NCBI RefSeq assembly: GCF_019279795.1
Contig: NC_056743.1
Location: forward strand, 872,382,978 to 872,446,977
Reading direction: 5' to 3'
Length of the DNA stretch: 64,000 nucleotides
DNA from: Protopterus annectens
Lineage: Eukaryota; Chordata; Ceratodontiformes; Protopteridae
In this document: in pieces, positions 24,900 to 34,666 of the stretch
How positions within the stretch are numbered: position 1 is the first letter of the stretch
Layout: each line of letters opens with the position of its first letter
Made by a program: the position numbers and the translations under genes
The notes under the pieces: model-generated
Database searches by the model: none
The model's input: the letters and a program-made list of their open reading frames with translations, nothing else
What the model was told of the DNA's origin: nothing

Positions 24900-25320
24900 T
24901 AATAGCTTGTAACACACTTACTCTAAATAACAAGTGCTCAACTCCCACTAGCCTCATCCTAGTTAGTTATGTATCACTCACACCACCCAGCCCTACTGGA
25001 CTGCATAGCCCTAATTCTAACTCTAAAACTCGTACCTGGTCCTTAACCCTAATCATTGCATTTTCTTCCCACTCCCTAAAGTCCCAGATGCTCACCAAAC
25101 CTAAAACTCCACCACCCTTCCCTAAACCTAAAGGTCCAAATTGCTCCCTAACCCTATAACTCCCTTCCCTTTCCCTACCTAAACCTTAAATTCCCCTCCC
25201 ACTCCCTAATCCTAGACTGCTCTCCTGTTCCCTAACTCTCAGATTCCTCTCACCTTAAACCTAAATCCCATTTCCAATTTCTGCCTAAAACCCTAATCTA
25301 TGTTCCCTCCCATCAGCTGC
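24900..25320. repeat. Degenerate CCCTAA-like pyrimidine tract
   Basis: The bias flips here. The + strand becomes C/T/A-rich with many CCCTAA, CCTAAAC and CCCTAAT words at irregular spacing, resembling a decayed telomere-type or minisatellite array. It immediately follows the purine tract. Confidence 0.55.
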
Positions 25321-25509
25321 TGCTCTTAAATTGTTCAAAATCAGTTACTGAGTGAGGTGTGGAAGCTCCACTCTTTCTACATGGCTAAAGGTGGTTGTTG
25401 TATTTCACCACTGCCAAGTTTGACTGTGAGTGGCAGCTCATGTAAGCTACATGATAACAGACTCCCTGGCTATTAGACAATTGTCCTTCAGCATCTGTTC
25501 CTCCATACT

Positions 25510-25960
25510 ATAATGTCTCTACTCCCTTGCAATAGATTAATAATCAAATATCCTTCAACACAAATTAGCAAAAATTGTATTTCTCCACTCAAACAAAAAT
25601 GGTCTTTTGACCACATTTTTAAAACTATTAAATCAATATTTAAAGATACTGGAGTATCTCAAGGCTCAGTAACTTGGCTTCTTCAGTTTTTATGTATTGT
25701 TTATTGACATTTGATTATAACAATGCTTTTAATGAGCTTTCCTCCTCTTTCCACCAGCTTGCTTAACTACTACAGGTAGATGGTCTTTTTGTCATTACCT
25801 GATATTTCAAGTAAAGCTATTAAGTCTTTCTGCAGCATGATGACTTCTGTCTTTGGAAATGCTGTTCCTAGAGAAAAACAAATGTAAAATAAATGCTAAT
25901 AAAATGCACAGAATATTTCAGACAATCCTTCTGTAACCCAGACATAACCTCTCAGCATTT
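25510..25960 (+). mobile_element. LINE reverse transcriptase scrap
   Basis: Near 25645-25700 the + strand reads DTGVSQGSVTWLLQFL, a decayed version of the LINE motif GVPQGSVLGPLLF. Neighbouring sequence is compatible but too worn to classify. Confidence 0.5.
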
Positions 25961-26333
25961 CTGTTTTCTTTTCCATTATTATTTTTATGCCTTTGATTTA
26001 AATATTTTGGCCTTTGGCTTGACACCCCCCCTCTCATTATATAATGTGATGTAGTCTACAGTTTGCATAGTTCTTTTTCAATATAACTTACATTTAGTTT
26101 CACTGTTTTAAGTTACTTGGATGTTACTAGGCCAATTTATCACCCCCTTTGTGGAGCTAAACTGTTTTGCTTAAGGTTTTGTAGATATCATTATAATCTG
26201 TTGTGTTTGAGAATAAATTTTAGAATCTACACAAAGTTTATTGGTTTGTTCTATACTCCTAGCATATCTTATGCATTTACAAAATGGTCTCCTGTTATGT
26301 TTACAGTCGCACCTCATACTATAATAGAAAAAT

Positions 26334-26960
26334 TAGAGGTAAAAAATAAAATATAAATCAAAACAAAAATCTTCTCAAGAAGCAGTTGAATAATAAATCA
26401 CAAACTAACACTTGATGGTTTCAGATATGTTCTGGAATATCTTATCTACAGTCTGTGTGACTTTACAGCTGACTAGGCACCTTGGGATGGCTAGGGTTTG
26501 CCTGTCTTTCAACAAAAAATGAAAAACCTGAGGTAAAAAATAAAATCTAAATCAAAATAAATATTCCTGTCTACAATCAACAGCTTTCTGCCTTCAAACA
26601 GTGAAAAACGGAGGTAAAACATAAAATATAAATCAAAATAAATCTTCTCTTGCCAAGCAGGTGCATAATAAATCAAAAACACACACTGTATGGTTTTAGA
26701 TAACATCTGGAGTGTCCTGTCTACCGTCTGAATGAATTTATAAATGGCCCCTTAGGATGGCTAGATGTTTGCCTGAATACAATCTATCCCTTTCTTCCAA
26801 AATACAAAACAAAACAGTGAAATCAGAGATAAGAAAAAATACATAAACCAAAATAAATCTTCCTGTCTAAAATATATCCCTTTATTCTAACAGTGAAAAT
26901 CAGAGATAAAAATAAAATATATATCAAGCTAAATAATCTCTCAGAAAGTCTTACTGCCAG
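26334..26960. repeat. Compound tandem repeat, about 80-bp and 280-bp periods
   Basis: The word GAGGTAAAAAATAAAATATA with variants, followed by AATCAAAA and AATCTTC, recurs at about 26334, 26531, 26612, 26826 and 26905. Longer blocks (GCATAATAAATCA, GGTTTTAGATA, CCTGTCTAC, GGATGGCTAG) repeat at about 280 bp. This gives a nested short-in-long tandem structure. Confidence 0.75.
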
Positions 26961-27239
26961 AATTAGGGACAAATCCAGAAATAATAATGGAGAAATGCTT
27001 GAAAGGTTGACAACATAAGAGAATGTGAATTAACATGCATTTTCAGAAGTAAAATAAAAGTATAAATGTAGTGATGGTCATTATTAAGTGAAATCAACTA
27101 GATTGTCTCAAAATCAGCACTTTTAGGAGGGATGGAGCAACATTTGAACTGAAATCAGTGACATCTCTGAAAATCTGGGACAGTATTTAGGACATTCATG
27201 TGACTCTCTTCTGTCCTGTCAATAACTAAAACATACCAA
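26961..27239. other. No gene recognised
   Basis: Short AT-rich stretch without recognisable features. Confidence 0.5.
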
Positions 27240-27686
27240 AATGTTACGTTTCTATCAGTGCACACATTTCAAAATTATCTCAATAAACGTTGTCAAGGGA
27301 AACATCTTTAATAGTAGTCTACACTTTACTCTCCTAGAACTTACCATTCAATTTATTGTAAAACATTTAAGGCACATTTCATTCTATCCCTCATGTCAGG
27401 TATCACCCCAGATATTTGGAAAGAATCAGCAATTATACCACTCCCCAAGATCCCCTATTCCATCATCCATACTAACTGTAATCCCATTTCTATTTTACAA
27501 CAATATGGAATAATCTTGGAAAAAAATAAAGTATTCTCAAGCTCTGCCGTATGTTAACATAGTTTATTTTATTCTACTCATTATGGTTTTAAAAAAGAAC
27601 ATAATACACTACCAGCCTTCTTCCTAATGAACAACACTTTCTATAAAACATGGGAAAAGGCATTATATCCCATGACCATCTTTGAT

Positions 27687-27991
27687 GTCCCTGTGACACC
27701 CGTGCCCTGGCCCAGCAATCAAGGAGCCTCACTCCTCACCACTAACACCACTGAGGGGCATCTCATATAGGAGGAAAGGATAACAAATACACACAGTAAA
27801 GTGCAATTTCCCCTTAAGAGCACACAGAGATCACAGTCAGTCCGGGGCTGGTCACTCCCTTGCTCTCCAGGTCCCCAATAAGACTCCCCATTGGCACAGC
27901 CATAGGGTCCAGATCTCAGCCTAGTGGGCAAGCTTAAACCTCCAGCACCCTCTCTGTCCAACCAGTGCTTCATGTCCCTGCCCAAGTAGCT

Positions 27992-28066
<75 letters not shown>

Positions 28067-29052
28067 TGAGAAGAGTTTATACAACCACACAGACACTACT
28101 GGGGAAGGCTGGCACAGGTTCTCCAGCTGTGTCCCTTTTTCCCCAGACTATACAGTAGTACCAGCTGCCACCACCCACTAATATTTATCAGCTACTCAAA
28201 AGCCCTTAAAAGGGTGTCCAATTATTACTGTGCAATATTATTATCCAATTAGTAGTATAGCCCACGGCTAAAGTTATTGGATTGGCTTTGTACAATTTTA
28301 CCAAAGGCATGCAAGTACTCTAAAGAGCTTAAATTATCTCTACAAAAACAGCCACAGTTGAAAGGGTTTCAAATATTTAATAACAAATAGTCAAAACACA
28401 AGACAATACGTTTTACTATACAGTTCTAGTCAAGAGTTCAGAGATCACAGAGAAATACTTAAAATAATTCAGTAGTACAGTTCTGACATCACAGAAAAAC
28501 ACAGTCTAATCTTTCGAGTTTCTAGCTATTTCTAAGAGAAAACACAAGTCTAAGATAAACTTACATATAGAGCAAGACAGTCCTGATGAGTTGGATGGTC
28601 AAGACAAAAATGCTTAATGCTCTCTGATTCTCTCTGTTTTTAAAATCACATTCCTGGTTCTCATTGCATCATTCTTCACACTTCCCTGGGTTCCCAGGCT
28701 AACAGAAACTACATTTACATTCTTCACCTCTGGGCAGAAACCAGAGCAATAAAATACATTTATGCATGCAAACTCTGGCCATTAACTGTGGCCTTAAAAC
28801 AATGGCAAGAATTATTTCATCTAGACTGGCCAGAGCCATGTTTACATCAAAGGGTTACGACATGCTTTACTTGGTCAGTAGAGTGCACTGTTGTTACATT
28901 TTTTTCCAGTTCCACATGCAACACTATTTTTACCATTTAAGACAACAAGCCTATGGTTTACATTAATATTTACAGATGACAGAATTATCTCCAAAATTCT
29001 GTCTGGCTAGGCTGACAGCCTTCACCTATCTTCTCCCAATCGTCACAGTCCC
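27687..29052 (-). mobile_element. Solo LTR D, related subfamily
   Basis: 27692-29047 (1356 bp) is bounded by a perfect GTCCC duplication (27687-27691 and 29048-29052). On the - strand it begins TGTGACGATT and ends GGTGTCACA. Its last 400 bp align clearly with LTRs A-C, including the CA tract (27991-28063), but the rest is much less similar, so it is a distinct subfamily. No internal region is present. Confidence 0.8.
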
Positions 29053-29388
29053 CTCTCTGGCCCAGTAATCAAGGAACCTGAATCCTCATCACTGACACTG
29101 TAAGAAGGACATTCACTTGGAACAAAAATGGATACATCCAGTATTTCCAGATGCGACTCCCTGCATCAAATACAAATTCCCTTAAGAGCACACAGGAAAA
29201 GCACTCACCCCAGTATCCAAGTTTCTCTCTCTATCTCTCTTCTGGTCCCCAGTAAGGTTCCCCACTGGCACAGCTGTAGAGTTAAGTCTTCAGCCAAGTG
29301 TCCAAGCCAAGTCCTCCACCACTCTATCTGTGAGATCCGTGCTTCATGTCCCTGCCACAAGCAGCTGACACACACTCTCTTTGATTTG

Positions 29389-29432
<44 letters not shown>

Positions 29433-29700
29433 GCAGAAGGCTGGAACAGGCTTATTAACCATGCCACCTTCTGCCCAGACTATAAGATAGTTACTGCCAC
29501 TAGACACTCCTAAGCCAGCTACTCTAAAGCTCTTACAAGGGTACCCAATTATACTGAGTGAAATTAATATTAACATAGGTGGAAATTTGACCAATGCAGT
29601 AAGGCTTTCAGGAGTGGCCACAGAGTCACCAAACACATATGAGTACTCTCAAATGTTAACATATTCTCTAAAGGACCAAGCACAATGAAAAGTTTAAATG

Positions 29701-30125
29701 TATTTAATAATAAATGTTAGGAAAATATGTATTAGTAATATGCGTGCTTAGTGCATGTGAGGTTTAAAAGGGTTAATACATTTATTCTGTTCACACTGCA
29801 TGAATCTGCACAGCTACTAGAGACATTCCAATCCTGTTTATGTCATGAAAATATGCGCAGCTATGATCTGCTTATGCCATGGAAATTAACAAGAAGCATT
29901 AGATTTCTGCTAATGTCATGAAAATAATAACAAGTATTTCATTTCTACTAGTGTCATGAGACTTAACAGAGTTATTGATTTTCTGCTTATGCCATGAGAA
30001 AGTACACAGCGCTGAAGCTATTGATAATGAAAACAAAGGCTGCTTGAAAGTATAAACCGTAGTCAGCATTACTTGTACCTAAGCTAGAAATGTACCTTGA
30101 ATCTAGGCAAAATGTAACACATATA
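29701..30125 (+). repeat. Left copy of the 425-bp duplication: host junction plus start of 5' LTR
   Basis: Contains 14 bp of pre-insertion host sequence and the first 411 bp of the retroviral LTR, ending CACATATA. It is repeated at 31977-32403 with about three substitutions and a 2-bp indel. Because it spans the host-LTR junction, the duplication arose after the retrovirus had integrated. Confidence 0.9.
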
Positions 30126-30731
30126 AAAAATTGGAAAATTTTGCTCTCAGATACTTTTCTCTCACAATTGGTTGGGAAGAAACCTGCATTTAGATTCAGT
30201 AACTGCTTAAATGTTAAGAGGCTACTCTGTAAAGAGAAGTTAGACACAGTCCCTGTTGATATAAGAGCTGGTATTAAGACAGGTACTTATGCATGTGGTG
30301 GATGTTCATCTTGTAGATACATTAATAAGACCCAGTGTCTCAACATCTCAGGTATTAACATGGTTTTTAAGCCCACCTTCTATGCTACATGTAACACACA
30401 GAATGTCATCTACCTTGCTACCTGTAATCAGTGTAATGGATATTATGTAGGGATGACATCACGTAGACTTAAGGATCGTATGTATAACCATGTCTACGAT
30501 ATTAAGAAGAATAACCTTACCAATGCTCTAGCTATGCATTGCTATGATAGATCCCAGCATAGCTTTAGCTTTCAGGTTTTGCAGGTTGTAAACCCAAATA
30601 GGAGAGAAGGTGATCATATAGGTACCATTGAGATGTTTGAGTTAAGATGGATATTGAGACTGAAAGCCCATATACCACCTGGGCTCAACACGGTGATTAG
30701 CATCCGTCCTGTTCTTTTAGGATCTCTATGA
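30126..30731 (+). pseudogene. Penelope-like element C-terminus with GIY-YIG endonuclease, 5'-truncated
   Basis: Two hundred codons are open from the truncation point to a TGA at 30729. They begin KNWKILLSDTFLS, the usual conserved block after the RT. A cysteine block CGGCSSC follows (the zinc-binding linker of these elements), then a GIY-YIG nuclease: VIYLATCNQCNGYYVGMTS with downstream RLKDR and a histidine (MYNH). The E-L-R-W-I and PPGLN blocks at the end are also typical. In Penelope-like elements this nuclease nicks the target for reverse transcription. The frame is intact as far as it goes, but without the RT the copy cannot move itself. Retroviral sequence upstream happens to extend the frame to an ATG at 30090. 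Confidence 0.85.
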
Positions 30732-31869
30732 TATGATATTCACATTATTCACTTTCTTGTTTACTTCACCATATATTTCATATATTTAGACTGTTATACA
30801 TATTTTTGAGCTCATTTTAGTATACTAGTTGCAGTACCTCAAAAAAGTTTTTGGGCAGTATTTCTGCATTCCCAGTTATGGTTTAGATCTGTATCTTGGC
30901 ACAATATATGCCTAGAACTATGATAATGCAGTAATATATGTCAATACGACATAGGCTTTATGAACTTGTGCCGTATAATAGTCTCAAGTACGTAAAGTTT
31001 TGCATTTTGTATTGCTTACTGCATTAGCTTGAATACTAGGATAACAGATGTTTATGAATAGTGCAATTAATATTAGTTTGAAATGTGCAACATGAAAGTA
31101 GCCAAACACATAGTATGTATGTATGAGCATATTTTCTGAATGTTCTCTAGTTTTTTGTGTTGTTCGAATGTATTTTTGACATCTTTTGTATTTTGATGAA
31201 TCTGTTATATGTTACATACCTAATGATTGTTATTGTTAGTTTGTAGATGCCTGGCATCAGAGAATAAGGTTCCGCTGTCATGCATTTATTTTGAACTGTA
31301 TTACAAATCAATCGGACAGTTTTAAACATGTCCGTACCAATTAGTGGATTGTCTTTAACTTTAATATGGTCCAATTCATGAATTAAGATGTTTTATATCC
31401 AGTCAATATAACCCTTGACTAATTGTTTTACTCGCAAGGGATAAATATACTATATTGTAGCCTTTAGTGCTACATCTGCATATGTGGATCGATTTTAGCA
31501 GGTGTTGTTTCTAACCCGCAGCGGGACTTAGTAAGAAATTTCTTTCACATGAGTTTAAAAGTGATGAATGGAGTAAATAATAATTCCTGAATCTAGGCTG
31601 TTTCAGGAATTATATGTTATATATGTTCTATAGCTATATTTTATAGCTATATTTTTTAGACATTTTTAGATTTGGTTGACCAATGTTTTGAAGCGCAGTT
31701 TCATAATGGAAGCTATATGTTTTAACATTTTAATATGGGCGTCAGAAATATTATGAATGTGCCTTTAAAAAAGCTGTAGGATAAGTTGTTGCCTCAATTG
31801 TATGATTGTTGGTTAGTTAATTGTTTAATTAACACTGACCTTCGTATATAAATAGTGAGCTTTCTTTGT

Positions 31870-31930
31870 GTAATTTGTAACCTGATGAAGCGCACCTGTG
31901 TGTGCGTGAAAGCGCTCGTTCTATAATAAA
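31870..31930 (+). ncRNA. Hammerhead ribozyme motif of the Penelope-like element
   Basis: The conserved core is present: CTGATGA at 31882-31888 and GAAA at 31908-31911. Between them GCGCAC and GTGCGT form a 6-bp stem II around a CTGTGT loop, with one extra A before the stem. After GAAA, the sequence GCGCTC gives a minimal two-base-pair stem III with U then C at the predicted cleavage site (after 31917). AAC (31879-31881) pairs with GTT (31918-31920) to start stem I. Hammerheads with such short stem III are known from the terminal regions of Penelope-like elements. Activity is not shown. Confidence 0.7.
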
Positions 31931-31990
31931 AACAGTTTTATTATTTTTCATGGTGGTTCCTAGCAATTTATTTATCTATTTAATAATAAA

Positions 31991-32747
31991 TGTTAGAAAA
32001 ATATGTATTAGTAATATGCGTGCTTAGTGCATGTAAGGTTTAAAAGGGTTAATACATTTATTCTGTTCACACTGCATGAATCTGCACAGCTGCTAGAGAC
32101 ATTCCAATCCTGTTTATGTCATGAAAATATGCGCAGCTATGATCTGCTTATGCCATGGAAATTAACAAGAAGCATTAGATTTCTGCTAATGTCATGAAAA
32201 TAATAACAAGTATTTCATTTCTACTAGTGTCATGAGACTTAACAAAGAGTTATTGATTTTCTGCTTATGCCATGAGAAAGTACACAGCGCTGAAGCTATT
32301 GATAATGAAAACAAAGGCTGCTTGAAAGTATAAACCGTAGTCAGCATTACTTGTACCTAAGCTAGAAATGTACCTTGAATCTAGGCAAAATGTAACACAT
32401 ATATATTAGAACTGCACAACTGAAGAATTTAAAGATTGTGGTGGGCTAAAAATAAGCCCCAAGGCCAGGTTGTTTTTCTCAAATGTTTTTGTAAATCAAC
32501 AATAATCCAGTCATGTCAGCAGGAAATCTAAGTAACATTTTCTGTAGAGTAATACAGAAAGCTGTGTCTAACTACGTCAACAATAGAATAGTAACATTTC
32601 ATAGAACTGTATAAAAGTAGCATACTGCTCATTAGTAATTTAGACAAATCATTCTGCCTGCATGCTTTGTCTCCTTGCTGCAAGTTAATAAAGAGTGCCT
32701 TACTTGAACCTTACGTCAATTGGTCTTTAAAGTTTTTTCCTTTGACA
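31991..32747 (+). repeat. 5' LTR of the retrovirus (copy joined to the internal region)
   Basis: 757 bp, starting TGTTAG and ending TTGACA. A TATAAAAG box at 32610-32617 and an AATAAA signal at 32687-32692 give the expected U3-R-U5 order. Its first 413 bp are also present at 29715-30125 because of the Penelope-associated duplication. Confidence 0.9.
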
Positions 32748-32750
32748 GAT

Positions 32751-32768
32751 TGGTCCTTCGAGCCGGAA
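32751..32768 (+). other. Retroviral primer-binding site, tRNA-Tyr
   Basis: TGGTCCTTCGAGCCGGAA begins 3 bp after the LTR. It is the exact complement of the 3' end of vertebrate tRNA-Tyr as I know it (TTCCGGCTCGAAGGA plus CCA), 18 of 18 positions. Confidence 0.8.
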
Positions 32769-33179
32769 CCCTCTCTTCACCTCGGATCAGACGGGCCAGG
32801 TGGTTGAAACCATACGGGGAAGAAACTAAATCGGTTCTTCTTATTTGAAAAGCCCTCTGACTGAATTGTCGTACAAAAGAGGCCAGCCACTTTCTGATCT
32901 GCGACTGAAGGACGGGTCTCTGCGAATCAGGTGATCAATCACGCAGACTCAGGTAAGGTGAATCTACTTTTTTCTGTTTTCTGTTTTAGATCAGGGACTA
33001 GATTTGTATTGTTTTTGTCAAGACTGTATTTTACAAGTCAGGGACAGAAAAGATTACTGTCTTGTCATAGATCAGGAGAAACAGAATAAGTAGGCAGTCA
33101 TTCTGAAGAGACTATAACAAAATCTGTGGTACCACATTAAAAATAAGAGGTTACGTAACGATCAAAAGGGTAGAACAAA

Positions 33180-34609
33180 ATGGGTAATAATTGCACAAAA
33201 AGACCCCAAAATCTGCCGTTAACAGAAGACGCAAAATATATGCAGTCGCAGCGCGCCGACAATGTTAAATATTATTCAAAATGGGTTAATAAATATGAAT
33301 TTGATGGAATATTAGAAAAATCCTCACTTATCAAACTTGTTAAACAGCTCAAAACAGATTCCAAAGGTCGGGTAAAAAAGCAACGTAAATTAGGAATTCC
33401 TCAGACACACAGGTGGATTGAGGAAGTAAACCGTAGGGAACAAAAGAACAAAAATTCAAAAGCAATGTTTTAGACAAGGAGGACAATAACTTAGTAATAG
33501 CATCAGCACCTCTGCCTCCCTTACCAGAATATGAAGCAAGTGAACAGGTTAGTCCACCCCCATTATATCCTGTGGTCACTGAAGAAAGAGGCATTATGAA
33601 AATAAAACCGTATATTAGAGATCCCATCGGGACCAGGTCTCGAACAAGGGCAGGTAACTCAAATGAAGGCATTGAATTATATCAAATGGTTAAGAACTAA
33701 CGATCTATGAGTGAAGAAGAAATATGCCCACTTATAGAAGTACCCAATCCTCAGGCAGGTCAAGATAATCAGGACCCAACTATTTTAGTGTATAGACCTT
33801 GGACTCCGGAAGATATCCGGAAAGCCACTGAGGGAATTCCCCATCCAAAAGTTAATTTTAGAAAATTCTCAGAAGATTTACAAGGAATGAGGCTGAGTTA
33901 TAACCTAAATGGAGAAGAGGTAGAAAAGGTAGTTAGACAAATTGTGGGGCCAGATTGGCACATGATTAGTGGAAACTAGAATCCCTGTGATGCTGCACAA
34001 AGACCCCTCCCACATAGCAGCGCAGAATTAGACAACAGAGTAAAAGGTCTCACAGACTGCATCTCTGAAAAATGGAAGCCTAGGGCAGACTGGACTTGCA
34101 TTAATCAATGCATCCAACAAGAAGGTGAAACTATTGACCGGTATTATGCCAGACTATTAGAATGTTTTAATAACCACTGTGGAATGCAGGTTCCTGAAGA
34201 TCAAACACAAGATTCCCCATATGAACAGCAGTTAAAGAATGCATTTTTAAAAGGCAGTATTGCACCCATAAGCAGTTTTATTACAAAACACATGGTAGAC
34301 CATCATACAAGCAGGTTACAGTCATTACTTGAATATGCTAGGCATGCCGAAAGGCATTTTAATAGCAAAAAGAAAAAGAAAGCTCAAGTATTTTCTGTAG
34401 AAGATGGAGCAGAAGTTTATGTAGTACAGTCTGGGAAAAAGGGCAAGAAAAATGCACAGGGAAACAAACAATCTGATCAGCGATCAGAGGACTTTGAAGG
34501 GCGAAAGAAAAGGAGTGAATGTTTCAAATGCGGTAAAAAGGGACATTTGGCAAAGGATTGCAGGAAAAACAAGAAGGCAACCACAGTAGACAAGGAGGGT
34601 GAGGACTGA
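33180..34609 (+). pseudogene. Retroviral gag (fossil)
   Basis: Starts MGNNCTK, a myristoylation-type N-terminus. Matrix-like and capsid-like segments follow (for example RPWTPEDIRKATEGIP, then FLKGSIAPISSFI). It ends in a single CCHC zinc knuckle, CFKCGKKGHLAKDC, near 34520. A lysine-rich stretch precedes the knuckle. Broken, not a functional gene. Confidence 0.85.
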
Positions 34610-34666
34610 CTATATGGTAGTCAGGAATCACTAGAAGGGGATAGCAGAGAAAGGACAAATGAGAAT

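Larger units (their letters stand above)
30126..31976 (+). mobile_element. Penelope-like retroelement, 5'-truncated
   Basis: A 1851-bp insertion inside the retroviral 5' LTR. It begins within the coding region, so most of the element (RT and N-terminal part) is missing. It carries the C-terminal linker and GIY-YIG endonuclease, then about 1.25 kb of 3' untranslated sequence with a hammerhead ribozyme motif near the end. The flanks are a 425-bp direct duplication. The two duplicates are over 99 percent identical, so it is the youngest layer of the stack. Confidence 0.85.
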
